From Bacillus sp. MRMR6 (GTDB taxonomy: Bacteria; Bacillota; Bacilli; Bacillales; Cytobacillaceae): a stretch of 47,442 nucleotides of DNA. The stretch is taken from NCBI RefSeq assembly GCF_001940785.1, contig NZ_MSLS01000038.1, positions 23,695-71,136 on the forward strand, given 5' to 3'. Positions 1 to 6,584 of this stretch are shown here, one piece after another. Position 1 is the stretch's first letter. Each line of letters begins with the position of its first letter. The position numbers and the translations under genes were made by a program. Under the pieces are notes generated by a model. The model saw nothing but the letters and a program-made list of their open reading frames with translations, ran no database searches and was not told the DNA's origin.

Positions 1-1
1 T

Positions 2-211
2 GGGTTTGGACCGGGTGTTGGGTTTGGACCGGGGGCTGGGTTTGGACCTGGGTTTGGACCGGGGGCTGGGTTTGGACCGGGGGCTGGGTTTGGACCGGGG
101 GCCGGGTTTGGACCCGGTGCTGGGTTTGGACCGGGTGCTGGGTTTGGACCAGGTGCTGGGTTTGGACCGGGTGCTGGGTTTGGACCGGGGGCTGGGTTTG
201 GACCGGGTGCT
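2..211 (+). repeat. 18-bp tandem repeat coding GFGPGA
   Basis: Eleven 18-bp copies of GGGTTTGGACCNGGNGCN plus one 12-bp partial copy (38-49) run head to tail. Variation is almost all at third positions (CCG/CCC/CCA, GGG/GGT, GCT/GCC), with one Ala-to-Val unit at the left edge. Synonymous drift is what one expects if the hexapeptide itself is selected. Copy number probably varies between strains. Confidence 0.9.
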
Positions 212-274
212 GGCGGTTATGGCAGCTTTGGACCTGGGACCGGAGGCTACGGCTTCGACACTGATACCTTTTAA
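2..274 (+). CDS. GFGPGA-repeat glycine-rich protein, C-terminal part (5' end outside window)
   Basis: The reading frame open from the window edge encodes about a dozen GFGPGA hexapeptide repeats, then a non-repetitive end (GGYGSFGPGTGGYGFDTDTF) and TAA at 272-274. The codon start positions are 2, 5, 8 and so on. An overlapping frame (6-278) is also open because the 18-bp repeat has no stops in several frames, but it gives a Leu/Asp/Arg repeat with no distinct tail. The Gly/Phe/Pro frame has a natural-looking tail and ends 16 bases before a strong terminator, so I take it as real. The function is unknown. Gly-rich, low-complexity proteins of this kind in bacilli are often spore-surface or other structural proteins, but nothing here proves that. 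The N-terminus is missing. Confidence 0.72.
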   Translation, partial: GFGPGVGFGPGAGFGPGFGPGAGFGPGAGFGPGAGFGPGAGFGPGAGFGPGAGFGPGAGFGPGAGFGPGAGGYGSFGPGTGGYGFDTDTF

Positions 275-290
275 TTAAGATATATTAACA

Positions 291-334
291 AACGTGAATG
301 TCCCTCAGATTAATTGAGGGTGTTCACGTTTTTT
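291..334 (+). terminator. Rho-independent terminator of the repeat protein
   Basis: AACGTGAA-tg-TCCCTCA pairs with TTGAGGG-tg-TTCACGTT around a 6-nt loop and runs into a T6 tract. It lies 16 bases after the stop codon. Confidence 0.9.
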
Positions 335-422
335 AGATGATGTTACATACAGCATATTCACTTTTTAAAAAATTTTCGTTATAGAAAAAGTTTTTAATAT
401 TATTTTTGTTTCGTTAGGTGTA

Positions 423-467
423 AAATGTTTCTCGAAGGAAACATTTCTGAGTTAGCGCATATATAAT
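423..467 (+). promoter_or_regulatory. Perfect palindrome next to the zupT promoter -10 box
   Basis: AAATGTTTC-tcgaag-GAAACATTT (423-446) is a perfect 9+9 inverted repeat. A TATAAT -10 box follows at 462-467, and the position expected for -35 is poor and overlapped by the right arm. This geometry fits a metalloregulator operator. The GTTTC...GAAAC arms resemble the MntR/DtxR-type boxes of bacilli, but that assignment is inference. Confidence 0.55.
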
Positions 468-513
468 ACTATTCAAAATATTTAAATAAGTAATATCTAA
501 AGGAGAAGAGAAT

Positions 514-1323
514 ATGACGGAGAATTTACTGTTAGCGTTTGGACTTACCTTAATGGCCGGTCTAGCAACGGGCATCGGAAGCCTCCTTGCTTTTTTCACC
601 TCACACACCAATACGAAATTTTTATCTGTTACCCTTGGGTTTTCTGCAGGTGTAATGATTTATGTCTCAATGGTTGAGATTTTTGTAAAAGCAAAAGATG
701 CACTTACTGGGGCACTAGGAGTTGTTCAAGGAAACTGGTTAACGGTTGGAGGATTTTTTGGAGGAATGCTTCTCATTGCCATGATTGACAAATTTATTCC
801 AAAGCAATCCAATCCCCATGAGCTTAAGACTGTTGAAGATATGAAACTACCTGGAATAGACGAAAAAAAACCAGATTTATTAAAAATGGGGAAATTTACT
901 GCCCTTGCAATTGCTATTCATAATTTTCCTGAAGGAATCGCTACCTTTACCTCTGCCTTGCAGGACCCTGGGCTGGGGATTGCGATTGCTGTGGCAATTG
1001 CCATCCATAACATCCCTGAGGGTATTGCCGTATCTGTACCGGTCTATTTTGCAACCGGCGACAAGAAAAAGGCTTTTAAACTTTCATTCTTATCAGGCTT
1101 GTCAGAACCAGTCGGGGCCCTTGTAGCATATCTATTCTTGATGCCATTCTTAAATGATGTTATGTTCGGAGTTATTTTCGCAGCAGTAGCAGGTATTATG
1201 GTATTCATCTCACTCGATGAACTATTGCCCGCTGCCAAAAGATACGATGAAACACACCTATCCATCTACGGTCTAATCGGTGGAATGGCGGTCATGGCGC
1301 TCAGCCTCTTACTATTTATCTAG
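514..1323 (+). CDS. zupT: ZIP-family zinc (divalent metal) transporter ZupT
   Basis: This 269-residue polytopic membrane protein matches bacterial ZupT in length and pattern. It should import Zn2+ and possibly other divalent metals (Fe, Mn) across the cytoplasmic membrane. The two signature metal-site helices are visible: HNFPEGIATF starting at about residue 136 and HNIPEGIAVS at about residue 165, each with the His/Asn/Pro/Glu set used in the ZIP transport site. An acidic/Lys-rich cytosolic loop lies at about residues 90-130. The ATG is preceded by AAAGGAGAAGAG, a good ribosome site. The gene is monocistronic: a promoter-like region with a palindromic operator lies upstream and a terminator directly follows. 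Confidence 0.93.
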   Translation: MTENLLLAFGLTLMAGLATGIGSLLAFFTSHTNTKFLSVTLGFSAGVMIYVSMVEIFVKAKDALTGALGVVQGNWLTVGGFFGGMLLIAMIDKFIPKQSNPHELKTVEDMKLPGIDEKKPDLLKMGKFTALAIAIHNFPEGIATFTSALQDPGLGIAIAVAIAIHNIPEGIAVSVPVYFATGDKKKAFKLSFLSGLSEPVGALVAYLFLMPFLNDVMFGVIFAAVAGIMVFISLDELLPAAKRYDETHLSIYGLIGGMAVMALSLLLFI

Positions 1324-1354
1324 CAGTGCATGTTATTCTCCAATAAAAAAAACG

Positions 1355-1382
1355 AAAGCCAGCATAATTTGCTGGCTTTTTG
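1355..1382 (+). terminator. Terminator after zupT
   Basis: AAAGCCAGC, a 7-nt loop and GCTGGCTTTTT form a stem followed by T residues, 32 bases after the zupT stop. Confidence 0.88.
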
Positions 1383-1385
1383 ATT

Positions 1386-1440
1386 TGTACGCCTGAGGTG
1401 GACAAATTGATCGATTTGTCCACGAGTGGTGACAGGCACC
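1386..1440 (+). repeat. REP-like element E1, 55-nt form
   Basis: The element starts TGTACGCCTGAGGTGGACA and ends GGTGACAGGCACC. The centre GTGGACAAAT-N6-ATTTGTCCAC is a 10-bp hairpin. The core GGTG-ACAGG-CACC is reversed relative to copies E2 and E3. It sits between the zupT terminator and the protease gene. Confidence 0.9.
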
Positions 1441-1542
1441 AACTTTTTTCGAGGCTTATTTATTTTTTTAGACAAAGTTTGATTGGTATTTGACGGGCAT
1501 ATATTAGTTGGGAAATTTAAAATTCGTGAAGAGGGTGAATGT

Positions 1543-2919
1543 TTGGTGAAAAGGGCCTTTTTTACCATACCATTATGTTTGCTGCTAATTGGCGTAATTG
1601 TTGCTTCGTTTGTCCTTATGGGTATGAAACCAGAAACGGGAAAGGTCTCGCAAGCACAAAGGCTCGCGGAGCATACGAAGCCAGCTGTAGTCCGGATTAT
1701 TGACTATGCTATTGTCGGATGGCAGTTTAATAATCCAAATGATCCTGAAGTCGATGCCATCTTAGCTCAGCTAAACTATCAATCTGTTGTTGGCGGATCA
1801 GGGTCAGGTGCAATCATTAGCTCCGACGGCTATATTGTCACGAATGCCCATGTAGTTGAATCTACCCAATTAGAGGATACAGATATTGCCAATGTAGCCT
1901 TCGAACAGCTTGTCGGTATTATGGCTGACTATTTTCAGGTAGATTACAATACAGCCTATGATTATATGCTAACCTACACGCAATATACTGGCATCCAAAG
2001 AGTACTAAAAGTTATTTTACCAGGAGGAGATATTCTTGATGGTGAGGTAAAAAGCTATGGTGCCCCTGTAAATGAAGGGAAGGACGTTGCTGTCCTTAAG
2101 ATTGAAGGAAAGAACCTTCCAACATTAAAACTCGGAAATTCCGACAATATCCAAAATCAAGATAATATTTGGGTTAGCGGCTATCCGGCAGCTGCTGATT
2201 CTGAGCTATTATCGCCAGATTCATCCCTCGTTTCTTCTATGAATGCCGGACAAATTTCTGCTACTGATAAGAAAACAGAGCAAGGAAGCCCAGTCATTCA
2301 AATTAACGCTGCTGCCACCCACGGAAATAGCGGTGGACCTGTCATCAATGAAGCAGGAGAAATTATTGGTTTATTAACGTTTAGAGGCGACACCGTTAAC
2401 GGCCAGGAAGTTCAAGGCTTTAACTTTTCAGTACCGGTTAATACGGTAAAAGAGTTCGTTAACCAAGCAGGTGCAAAGAATACCGGAAGTGATACTGACC
2501 GGCTATATAAGGAAGGCTTGGAACTCTATTGGGGTGGCTATTACAAGAATGCTTTAGATAAATTTGAAGCAGTTCAGAGAATCTATCCGAATCATTCAGA
2601 AATCAAAAAATTCATCGCTAATTCAGAGGAAAGAACTGGAGATAGTAAAACCTTATGGTCAGACTATAAAACAATATTCTACATTGTCGATGGGGTTGCA
2701 GGCCTGTTCATTATCATTCTATTAGTCTTTACATTTGCTTTTAAACCGAAAAAGCAAGCTGCCGCTGTTGCAGCAGCACCGGCACCAGCATCGACGCCAC
2801 CGCCTACTCCGCAATCGACTATACCTGATTTAAACAATGACGGAAAAATTGATGTTCAAGACATCATCCTTGCTCTTCAGGAGCAGCAGAAAAAACAGGA
2901 GAAAAAGAACGACGAGTAG
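1543..2919 (+). CDS. Membrane-anchored trypsin-like (DegP/HtrA-type) serine protease with TPR-like and EF-hand/dockerin-like segments
   Basis: The order of parts is an N-terminal hydrophobic anchor (about residues 5-27), a chymotrypsin-fold S1C protease, a TPR-like helical pair (LYKEGLELYWGGYYKNALDKF), a second membrane helix (IFYIVDGVAGLFIIILLVFT), an Ala/Pro-rich linker and a Ca-loop DLNNDGKIDVQDI. The catalytic triad is readable as His103 (TNAHVV), Asp181 (DVAVLK) and Ser263 (GNSGGP). No PDZ domain is seen. A probable quality-control or sensory protease on the outer face of the membrane. The frame is open back to 1483, but GAGGGTGA at 1531-1538 points to TTG at 1543, or GTG at 1546. With two membrane helices the Ca-loop would face the cytosol, which is odd. 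Confidence 0.82.
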   Translation: MVKRAFFTIPLCLLLIGVIVASFVLMGMKPETGKVSQAQRLAEHTKPAVVRIIDYAIVGWQFNNPNDPEVDAILAQLNYQSVVGGSGSGAIISSDGYIVTNAHVVESTQLEDTDIANVAFEQLVGIMADYFQVDYNTAYDYMLTYTQYTGIQRVLKVILPGGDILDGEVKSYGAPVNEGKDVAVLKIEGKNLPTLKLGNSDNIQNQDNIWVSGYPAAADSELLSPDSSLVSSMNAGQISATDKKTEQGSPVIQINAAATHGNSGGPVINEAGEIIGLLTFRGDTVNGQEVQGFNFSVPVNTVKEFVNQAGAKNTGSDTDRLYKEGLELYWGGYYKNALDKFEAVQRIYPNHSEIKKFIANSEERTGDSKTLWSDYKTIFYIVDGVAGLFIIILLVFTFAFKPKKQAAAVAAAPAPASTPPPTPQSTIPDLNNDGKIDVQDIILALQEQQKKQEKKNDE

Positions 2920-2949
2920 GTAGGTTTTGATGTTTTGATTTAACCAAAA

Positions 2950-2985
2950 AGGATGTAGGGGTTACTATAACTACATCCTTTTTCG
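2950..2985 (+). terminator. Terminator after the protease gene
   Basis: AGGATGTAG and CTACATCCT pair around a 12-nt loop and are followed by T5. Confidence 0.85.
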
Positions 2986-3098
2986 TTTTTATTTCTACCT
3001 ACATAAAAGGGGAAGATTTAACCATTGTTCTTTGAAGTCAAAGTATAAAAAGCAATGGGAAATAATATCTATAAATATAGAGGATCTTTAAGGAGGAG

Positions 3099-3353
3099 AT
3101 GCTTCTGAGAACATTCATCCGCTTGATTGGCTTCCTTATACTTATCTATGGAATCTATCTTATCTTCAATGCCCAAGTCTTTCTTGGGGCCGTCACAATT
3201 ATTATCGCGTTTTTGATCTTTCCAAATAGGAGAAGCACAAACCATCACCATCACCATCATCACGACCACGACTACACCAGCAGTGAGGCCTCCTTCAGCT
3301 CAAGCAATGACTCTGCTGGCGGCGACTCAGGGGGAGGTGGCGGCGGAGATTAA
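3099..3353 (+). CDS. Small membrane protein with His-rich and Gly-rich tail
   Basis: The 84 residues contain two adjacent hydrophobic segments (about 5-23 and 27-42, likely a hairpin), then a run of seven His with HDHDY, a Ser-rich stretch and a GGDSGGGGGGD end. The His run could bind Zn, Ni or Cu, but no function is known to me. The start is uncertain: AGGAGG (3091-3096) lies only 2 nt before the ATG at 3099, while an in-frame CTG at 3105 has ideal 8-nt spacing. Initiation at CTG, giving a protein two residues shorter, is possible. A terminator follows. Confidence 0.7.
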   Translation: MLLRTFIRLIGFLILIYGIYLIFNAQVFLGAVTIIIAFLIFPNRRSTNHHHHHHHDHDYTSSEASFSSSNDSAGGDSGGGGGGD

Positions 3354-3384
3354 CCACCTAGAAGATATGGATCCCTGCCATAAG

Positions 3385-3417
3385 AAAAACATCCTCACAT
3401 ATCAGAGGATGTTTTTT
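3385..3417. terminator. Terminator between convergent genes
   Basis: AAAAACATCCTC and GAGGATGTTTTTT pair around 8 nt. A/T runs on both sides could let it act in both directions, serving the small membrane gene and the minus-strand selenoprotein candidate. Confidence 0.85.
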
Positions 3418-3435
3418 CCAAAAATATCATCCAAC

Positions 3436-3490
3436 TGTACGCCTGAGGTGGACAAATAGGGGTATTTGTCCACGAGCGGTGCCTGTCACC
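3436..3490 (+). repeat. REP-like element E2, 55-nt form
   Basis: It starts TGTACGCCTGAGGTGGACA, has the central hairpin GTGGACAAAT-AGGGGT-ATTTGTCCAC, and ends GCGGTGCCTGTCACC. It has the same length as E1 but the opposite orientation of the 5-nt core. It lies 12 bases from the stop of the minus-strand gene. Confidence 0.92.
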
Positions 3491-3502
3491 CTTTTTTGTC
3501 CC

Positions 3503-4000
3503 CTATTTTGCTAGTTTTTCATTAGCATAGGTGATGATGTTGGCCATTTCGATGCCGAATGGGTTTACTTCTTGGGCGGCGATTATTTTTCCGTCTTTGT
3601 CTAGGATGGCAAAGCCTCTGAGCGATTTGTGTGCTTGAGGGTCTTTCATCCCAGCCTCTTGGATTAATTTGAGCTTTTCGTCTGATAGGATTGTAAACTC
3701 CAGACCTAATTCTTCCTTTAATTCTTGGTGATGCTTTACTGTATCTGAACTAAGTGCGTAGATATTACCTGGAAATTCAGCAAACATCTGTTTGTTTTTC
3801 TGCAGCTCGACCAGCTGCGATTTGCAATAGTCTCAGCCAACTCCTGTAAAAAAGAATATTAATGAAGGCTGTACCTGATTTTCAAAGCTGACTTCCTTTT
3901 CTTCATCATCCAGTAATATATCAGAGCCTGAACACCCCGTCATGAATGCATTCATAGCCAGGAATAATACCATGAAAAATTTAAGTTTATGCGTACTCAT
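3503..4000 (-). CDS. Candidate selenoprotein: thioredoxin-fold (AhpC/TSA, Prx-like) lipoprotein with in-frame TGA (UxxC)
   Basis: Read from ATG at 3998-4000, after a near-perfect GAGGAGGTGA ribosome site, the frame runs 165 codons to TAG with a single internal TGA, codon 56 (3833-3835). The N-terminus is a lipoprotein signal (hydrophobic, then FMTGC with lipid Cys23). The motif FFFTGVG-U-DYCKSQLVELQ follows, where U is the TGA. In Prx-like relatives this position is the first Cys of WCPYC, so TGA gives the classic selenocysteine UxxC redox pair with Cys59. The rest is a normal thioredoxin-fold end (ALSSDT, FTILSD, GFAILDKDGKI). The frame after TGA is undamaged, and a SECIS-like hairpin follows it. 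Probably an outer-face thiol peroxidase or disulfide reductase. The alternative is a recent Cys-to-stop mutation. The shorter frame 3503-3787 alone is only the C-terminal part. Confidence 0.72.
3802..3818 (-). promoter_or_regulatory. Bacterial SECIS-like hairpin following the TGA codon
   Basis: On the minus strand, GCAGCT-GGTCG-AGCTGC forms a perfect 6-bp stem with a 5-nt loop. It starts 14 nt after the TGA, and the loop begins 20 nt after it. Bacterial SECIS elements usually sit inside the coding region just past UGA, have a G among the first two loop bases, and place the loop about 16-37 nt after UGA. The GGUC in the loop also matches the E. coli fdhF SECIS loop. SelB binding is inferred. 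Confidence 0.62.
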
Positions 4001-4294
4001 ACTTCACCTCCTCAAACAATTCCAAATCTATTATACCCAATAGGGTAGGAAAATTGATAAAGTTTATGTGAATAATTATAGAAACATATTATAATGGAAA
4101 TAATATGAAACTTCCAACAATGGGTTTTCTTTTTCCCACTGATGGCTAGGTTAAATTTATCGGGCTATTACGGGCAGTTTATCCCCGTTTACTCCTTCTT
4201 CAAAATTTCGTTCTCATGAAGTGAAGATATACTGCTTGTTAAAGTGGGCATCTTCATTGTTATGATAGAATTCAAAACTAAAGGTTGGGTGTAA
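4001..4294. other. Intergenic region between divergent selenoprotein candidate and plsY
   Basis: On the minus side a TATAAT (4030-4035) lies 30 bases upstream of the ATG, next to ACCC-AATA-GGGT (4035-4046), a small inverted repeat that may be an operator. On the plus side TTGTTA (4236-4241) and TATGAT (4261-4266), 19 bases apart, could be the plsY promoter. A direct repeat CGGGC-TATTA-CGGGC lies near 4160-4174. No gene is seen. Confidence 0.4.
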
Positions 4295-4861
4295 ATGATC
4301 TGGATTTATCTTTTAGCTTCCTATTTACTAGGAAGTATAATGTTCGGGTTTTTGATTTCAAAAATTTTCTACCAGGTCGATATTCGCGGCCAGGGAAGCG
4401 GTAATATCGGTGCCAGGAATGCTGGACGCCTGCATGGAAAACTAGCTTTTGTGGTCATTTTCCTTGGAGATGCCCTAAAAGGGGCCGTTGTTGTTCTAAT
4501 TGCCCGCTACTTTCAATTTGCGGAACCTGTCCAGTTGGTTGGCCTAGCATTAGCAATAACTGGTCATCTTAAGCCCGTCACCCTAAAATTTAAAGGCGGA
4601 AAAGGGATTTCAACCTTCATCGGCGGCATGCTAACCTTTGAGCCCCTGCTTGTTCCAGTGATAATCTTGACTTTTGGCGTTCTTTACCCCTTTATTAGGA
4701 GCTTTACCCTTGCAGGATTAGGGACATTTCTCATCATCCCGTTATTCCTATTTTACAGAAATAATGACGTGCTAAGTTTCATCATAGAAATAGCCCTTGT
4801 GGTCATGATCCTTCTAGCACATACAGAAAATGTTAAAGAAAGGCTGAAACGAAATGGATAA
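4295..4861 (+). CDS. plsY: PlsY-family acyl-phosphate:glycerol-3-phosphate acyltransferase (paralogue)
   Basis: This 188-residue integral membrane protein has the PlsY signatures in order: an N-terminal helix with GSIMFGFLISK, QGSGNIGARNAGR (the phosphate-binding loop; canonical PlsY has GATNVLR), GDALKG, and GHLKPV...FKGGKGIST. PlsY moves an acyl chain from acyl-phosphate to glycerol-3-phosphate, the first step of phospholipid synthesis. The GARNAGR variant and K in GHLKP suggest a paralogue rather than the housekeeping enzyme. Its last codons overlap the next gene by 8 bp (ATGGATAA), so the two are translationally coupled. The ribosome site is weak (AAAGG). Confidence 0.85.
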   Translation: MIWIYLLASYLLGSIMFGFLISKIFYQVDIRGQGSGNIGARNAGRLHGKLAFVVIFLGDALKGAVVVLIARYFQFAEPVQLVGLALAITGHLKPVTLKFKGGKGISTFIGGMLTFEPLLVPVIILTFGVLYPFIRSFTLAGLGTFLIIPLFLFYRNNDVLSFIIEIALVVMILLAHTENVKERLKRNG

Positions 4862-6458
4862 TCATGAATATTTTTTTAAAATTGCCTCCTCTCACGATGA
4901 AATTGAACAAATTCACCGTTTAAATTATCTAACCTTTTCTGAGGAAATTCCCCAGCATTCACCGAATGCTGAACAGAGATTAGTAGACCAATTTCATTCA
5001 GAAAATACATATATTGTTTGTATTAAAGATTCGGAAGTTGTAGGAATGATTGCCATTCGTGCAAATCGTCCATTTTCACTCGACCGAAAAATTGGTCCTG
5101 TTGAGCAGCAGCTTGATTTTCCTATCAATTATCCTTGTGAAGTCAGGCTTTTAGCTGTTAAAAAGGATTTTCGCAATGGACGAGTCTTTTTAGGGTTAGT
5201 CCAGTTTTTAATAAAGTATTGTTTAAAAAAAGGTTACGACATTGCGGTTATATCAGGAACCGTCCGTCAGTTAAAGCTTTATGGGCAAATGGGCTTCAAG
5301 CCTTTTGCACATTTAACCGGTACGGAGGATGCCCTTTATCAACCGATGTATTTAACGAAAAAGACTTTTGACGAATCTGTTGCAGGTAGAATCCTCCCAG
5401 CAACAATTCCGTTTTTGCCCGGTCCTGTTCAAATCTCTGAAAATGTAAGAAATGCACTGAGTAGGACTCCGATTTCTCATCGATCAGAGGAGTTTCTACA
5501 AAAGCTGACGACAGCTAAAAGTCGTTTATGTCAAATGGTTAACAGTCATTATGTTGAGGTTTTCTTAGGGTCGGGGACACTCGCAAATGATGTCGTGGCA
5601 GCACAGCTTTCCAAGGAAAGTGGCAAAGGGCTTATTTTAGTAAACGGAGAGTTTGGCAGCCGTTTAACGGAACAAGCTGGCCGACTTGGGCTTTCCTATG
5701 GAGTAGTTGAAAAAGAATGGGGTCAAGCCTTCACTAAAGAAGAAATCGTTTCCAATTTGACCACTGAAACCACCTGGATTTGGGCTGTTCATAGTGAAAC
5801 CTCCTCTGGCATGTTGAACGATGTAAACTTGCTGAAGGTTATTGCACATGAATACAGCCTTAAACTTTGCTTAGATTGCATAAGTTCAATAGGGGCTATG
5901 GAGATTGATTTAGAGGGTGTATTTTTAGCGACTGGGGTAAGCGGCAAAGCATTGAGGGCTTTTACCGGATTGTCTTTTGTGTTCCATCAGCATGAAGTAA
6001 CCCCATCATCAGATTTGCCAAAATACCTTGATCTTGGCTACTACATGCAAAAGGACAGCATCCCCTTTTCACAGTCGTCAAATCTCTTAGAAGCTTTATT
6101 GGCAGCCCTGGAAAATATAAATATCGAAACCTATCGAAAAATCGCTGAAAGGCATCATTTTTTAAAAGAAAAACTAAAACAGTACCAGTTTACGATCATA
6201 AGTGAAGAAAACAGTTCACCGATCATCCTAACCATTGCAAGCCCTTATCGCCTATCGTCTGCTGCTATAGGTGAGCTAGTCTACTATCATGGCTATCAGC
6301 TGCATTACGAAAGTGAATACCTAAAGCAGCGGAATTGGATACAATTCGCCTGTATTGACGATTACCATGAGGCCGACCTTGAAAAAATGGTCAACCTGCT
6401 GCACCGGATTGTCAGCTATGAACATATAAATAACACTAAGACTCTGGTTCAGCGCTAA
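4854..6458 (+). CDS. GNAT acyltransferase fused to class V aminotransferase
   Basis: Residues about 1-170 resemble the GNAT/N-acyl amino acid synthase (FeeM/LuxI-like) fold: VVGMIAIR, then CEVRLLAVKKDFRNG, then VRQLKLYGQMGFKPF. Residues about 185-525 are a PLP aminotransferase of the alanine-glyoxylate/phosphoserine class: FLPGPVQIS, SHRSEEF, FLGSGTLANDVV, HSETSSGMLND, LDCISSIGAM, and the PLP lysine in VSGKALRAFTG. The length (534 residues) equals the sum of two normal domains, so this is a genuine fusion. It starts inside the plsY stop region. Together they could make or modify an amino-lipid or N-acyl amino compound; this is inference. A terminator follows. Confidence 0.8.
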   Translation: MDNHEYFFKIASSHDEIEQIHRLNYLTFSEEIPQHSPNAEQRLVDQFHSENTYIVCIKDSEVVGMIAIRANRPFSLDRKIGPVEQQLDFPINYPCEVRLLAVKKDFRNGRVFLGLVQFLIKYCLKKGYDIAVISGTVRQLKLYGQMGFKPFAHLTGTEDALYQPMYLTKKTFDESVAGRILPATIPFLPGPVQISENVRNALSRTPISHRSEEFLQKLTTAKSRLCQMVNSHYVEVFLGSGTLANDVVAAQLSKESGKGLILVNGEFGSRLTEQAGRLGLSYGVVEKEWGQAFTKEEIVSNLTTETTWIWAVHSETSSGMLNDVNLLKVIAHEYSLKLCLDCISSIGAMEIDLEGVFLATGVSGKALRAFTGLSFVFHQHEVTPSSDLPKYLDLGYYMQKDSIPFSQSSNLLEALLAALENINIETYRKIAERHHFLKEKLKQYQFTIISEENSSPIILTIASPYRLSSAAIGELVYYHGYQLHYESEYLKQRNWIQFACIDDYHEADLEKMVNLLHRIVSYEHINNTKTLVQR

Positions 6459-6480
6459 CGATATAACCTTTATAAAGGAG

Positions 6481-6515
6481 TCACTCCTTCAGCGGCATGC
6501 TAAGGAGTGATTTTT
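6481..6515 (+). terminator. Terminator after the GNAT-aminotransferase
   Basis: TCACTCCTT and AAGGAGTGA pair around a 12-nt loop and are followed by T5. Confidence 0.88.
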
Positions 6516-6524
6516 ATGTTCAAC

Positions 6525-6579
6525 TGTACGCCTGAGGTGGACAAATAAGGGGAATTGTCCACGGACGGTGCCTGTCACC
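6525..6579 (+). repeat. REP-like element E3, 55-nt form
   Basis: It starts TGTACGCCTGAGGTGGACA and ends GACGGTGCCTGTCACC, with a central imperfect GTGGACAAAT/ATTGTCCAC hairpin. It ends 5 bases before the comM stop codon and, with E4, brackets the comM-RAYT pair. Confidence 0.92.
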
Positions 6580-6584
6580 TATAT

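Noticed and set aside
6..278. Open frame with GLGLDRG repeats
   Set aside because: It overlaps the same 18-bp repeats in another frame; the GFGPGA frame has a distinct natural C-terminus and ends just before the terminator.
3503..3787. Separate 94-residue gene
   Set aside because: It lacks its own ribosome site and starts in mid-domain; it is the C-terminal part of the TGA-containing frame.
3503..4000. Simple pseudogene with nonsense mutation
   Set aside because: Not excluded, but the TGA is exactly at a redox Cys position, the rest is intact and a SECIS-like hairpin follows, so Sec is preferred.
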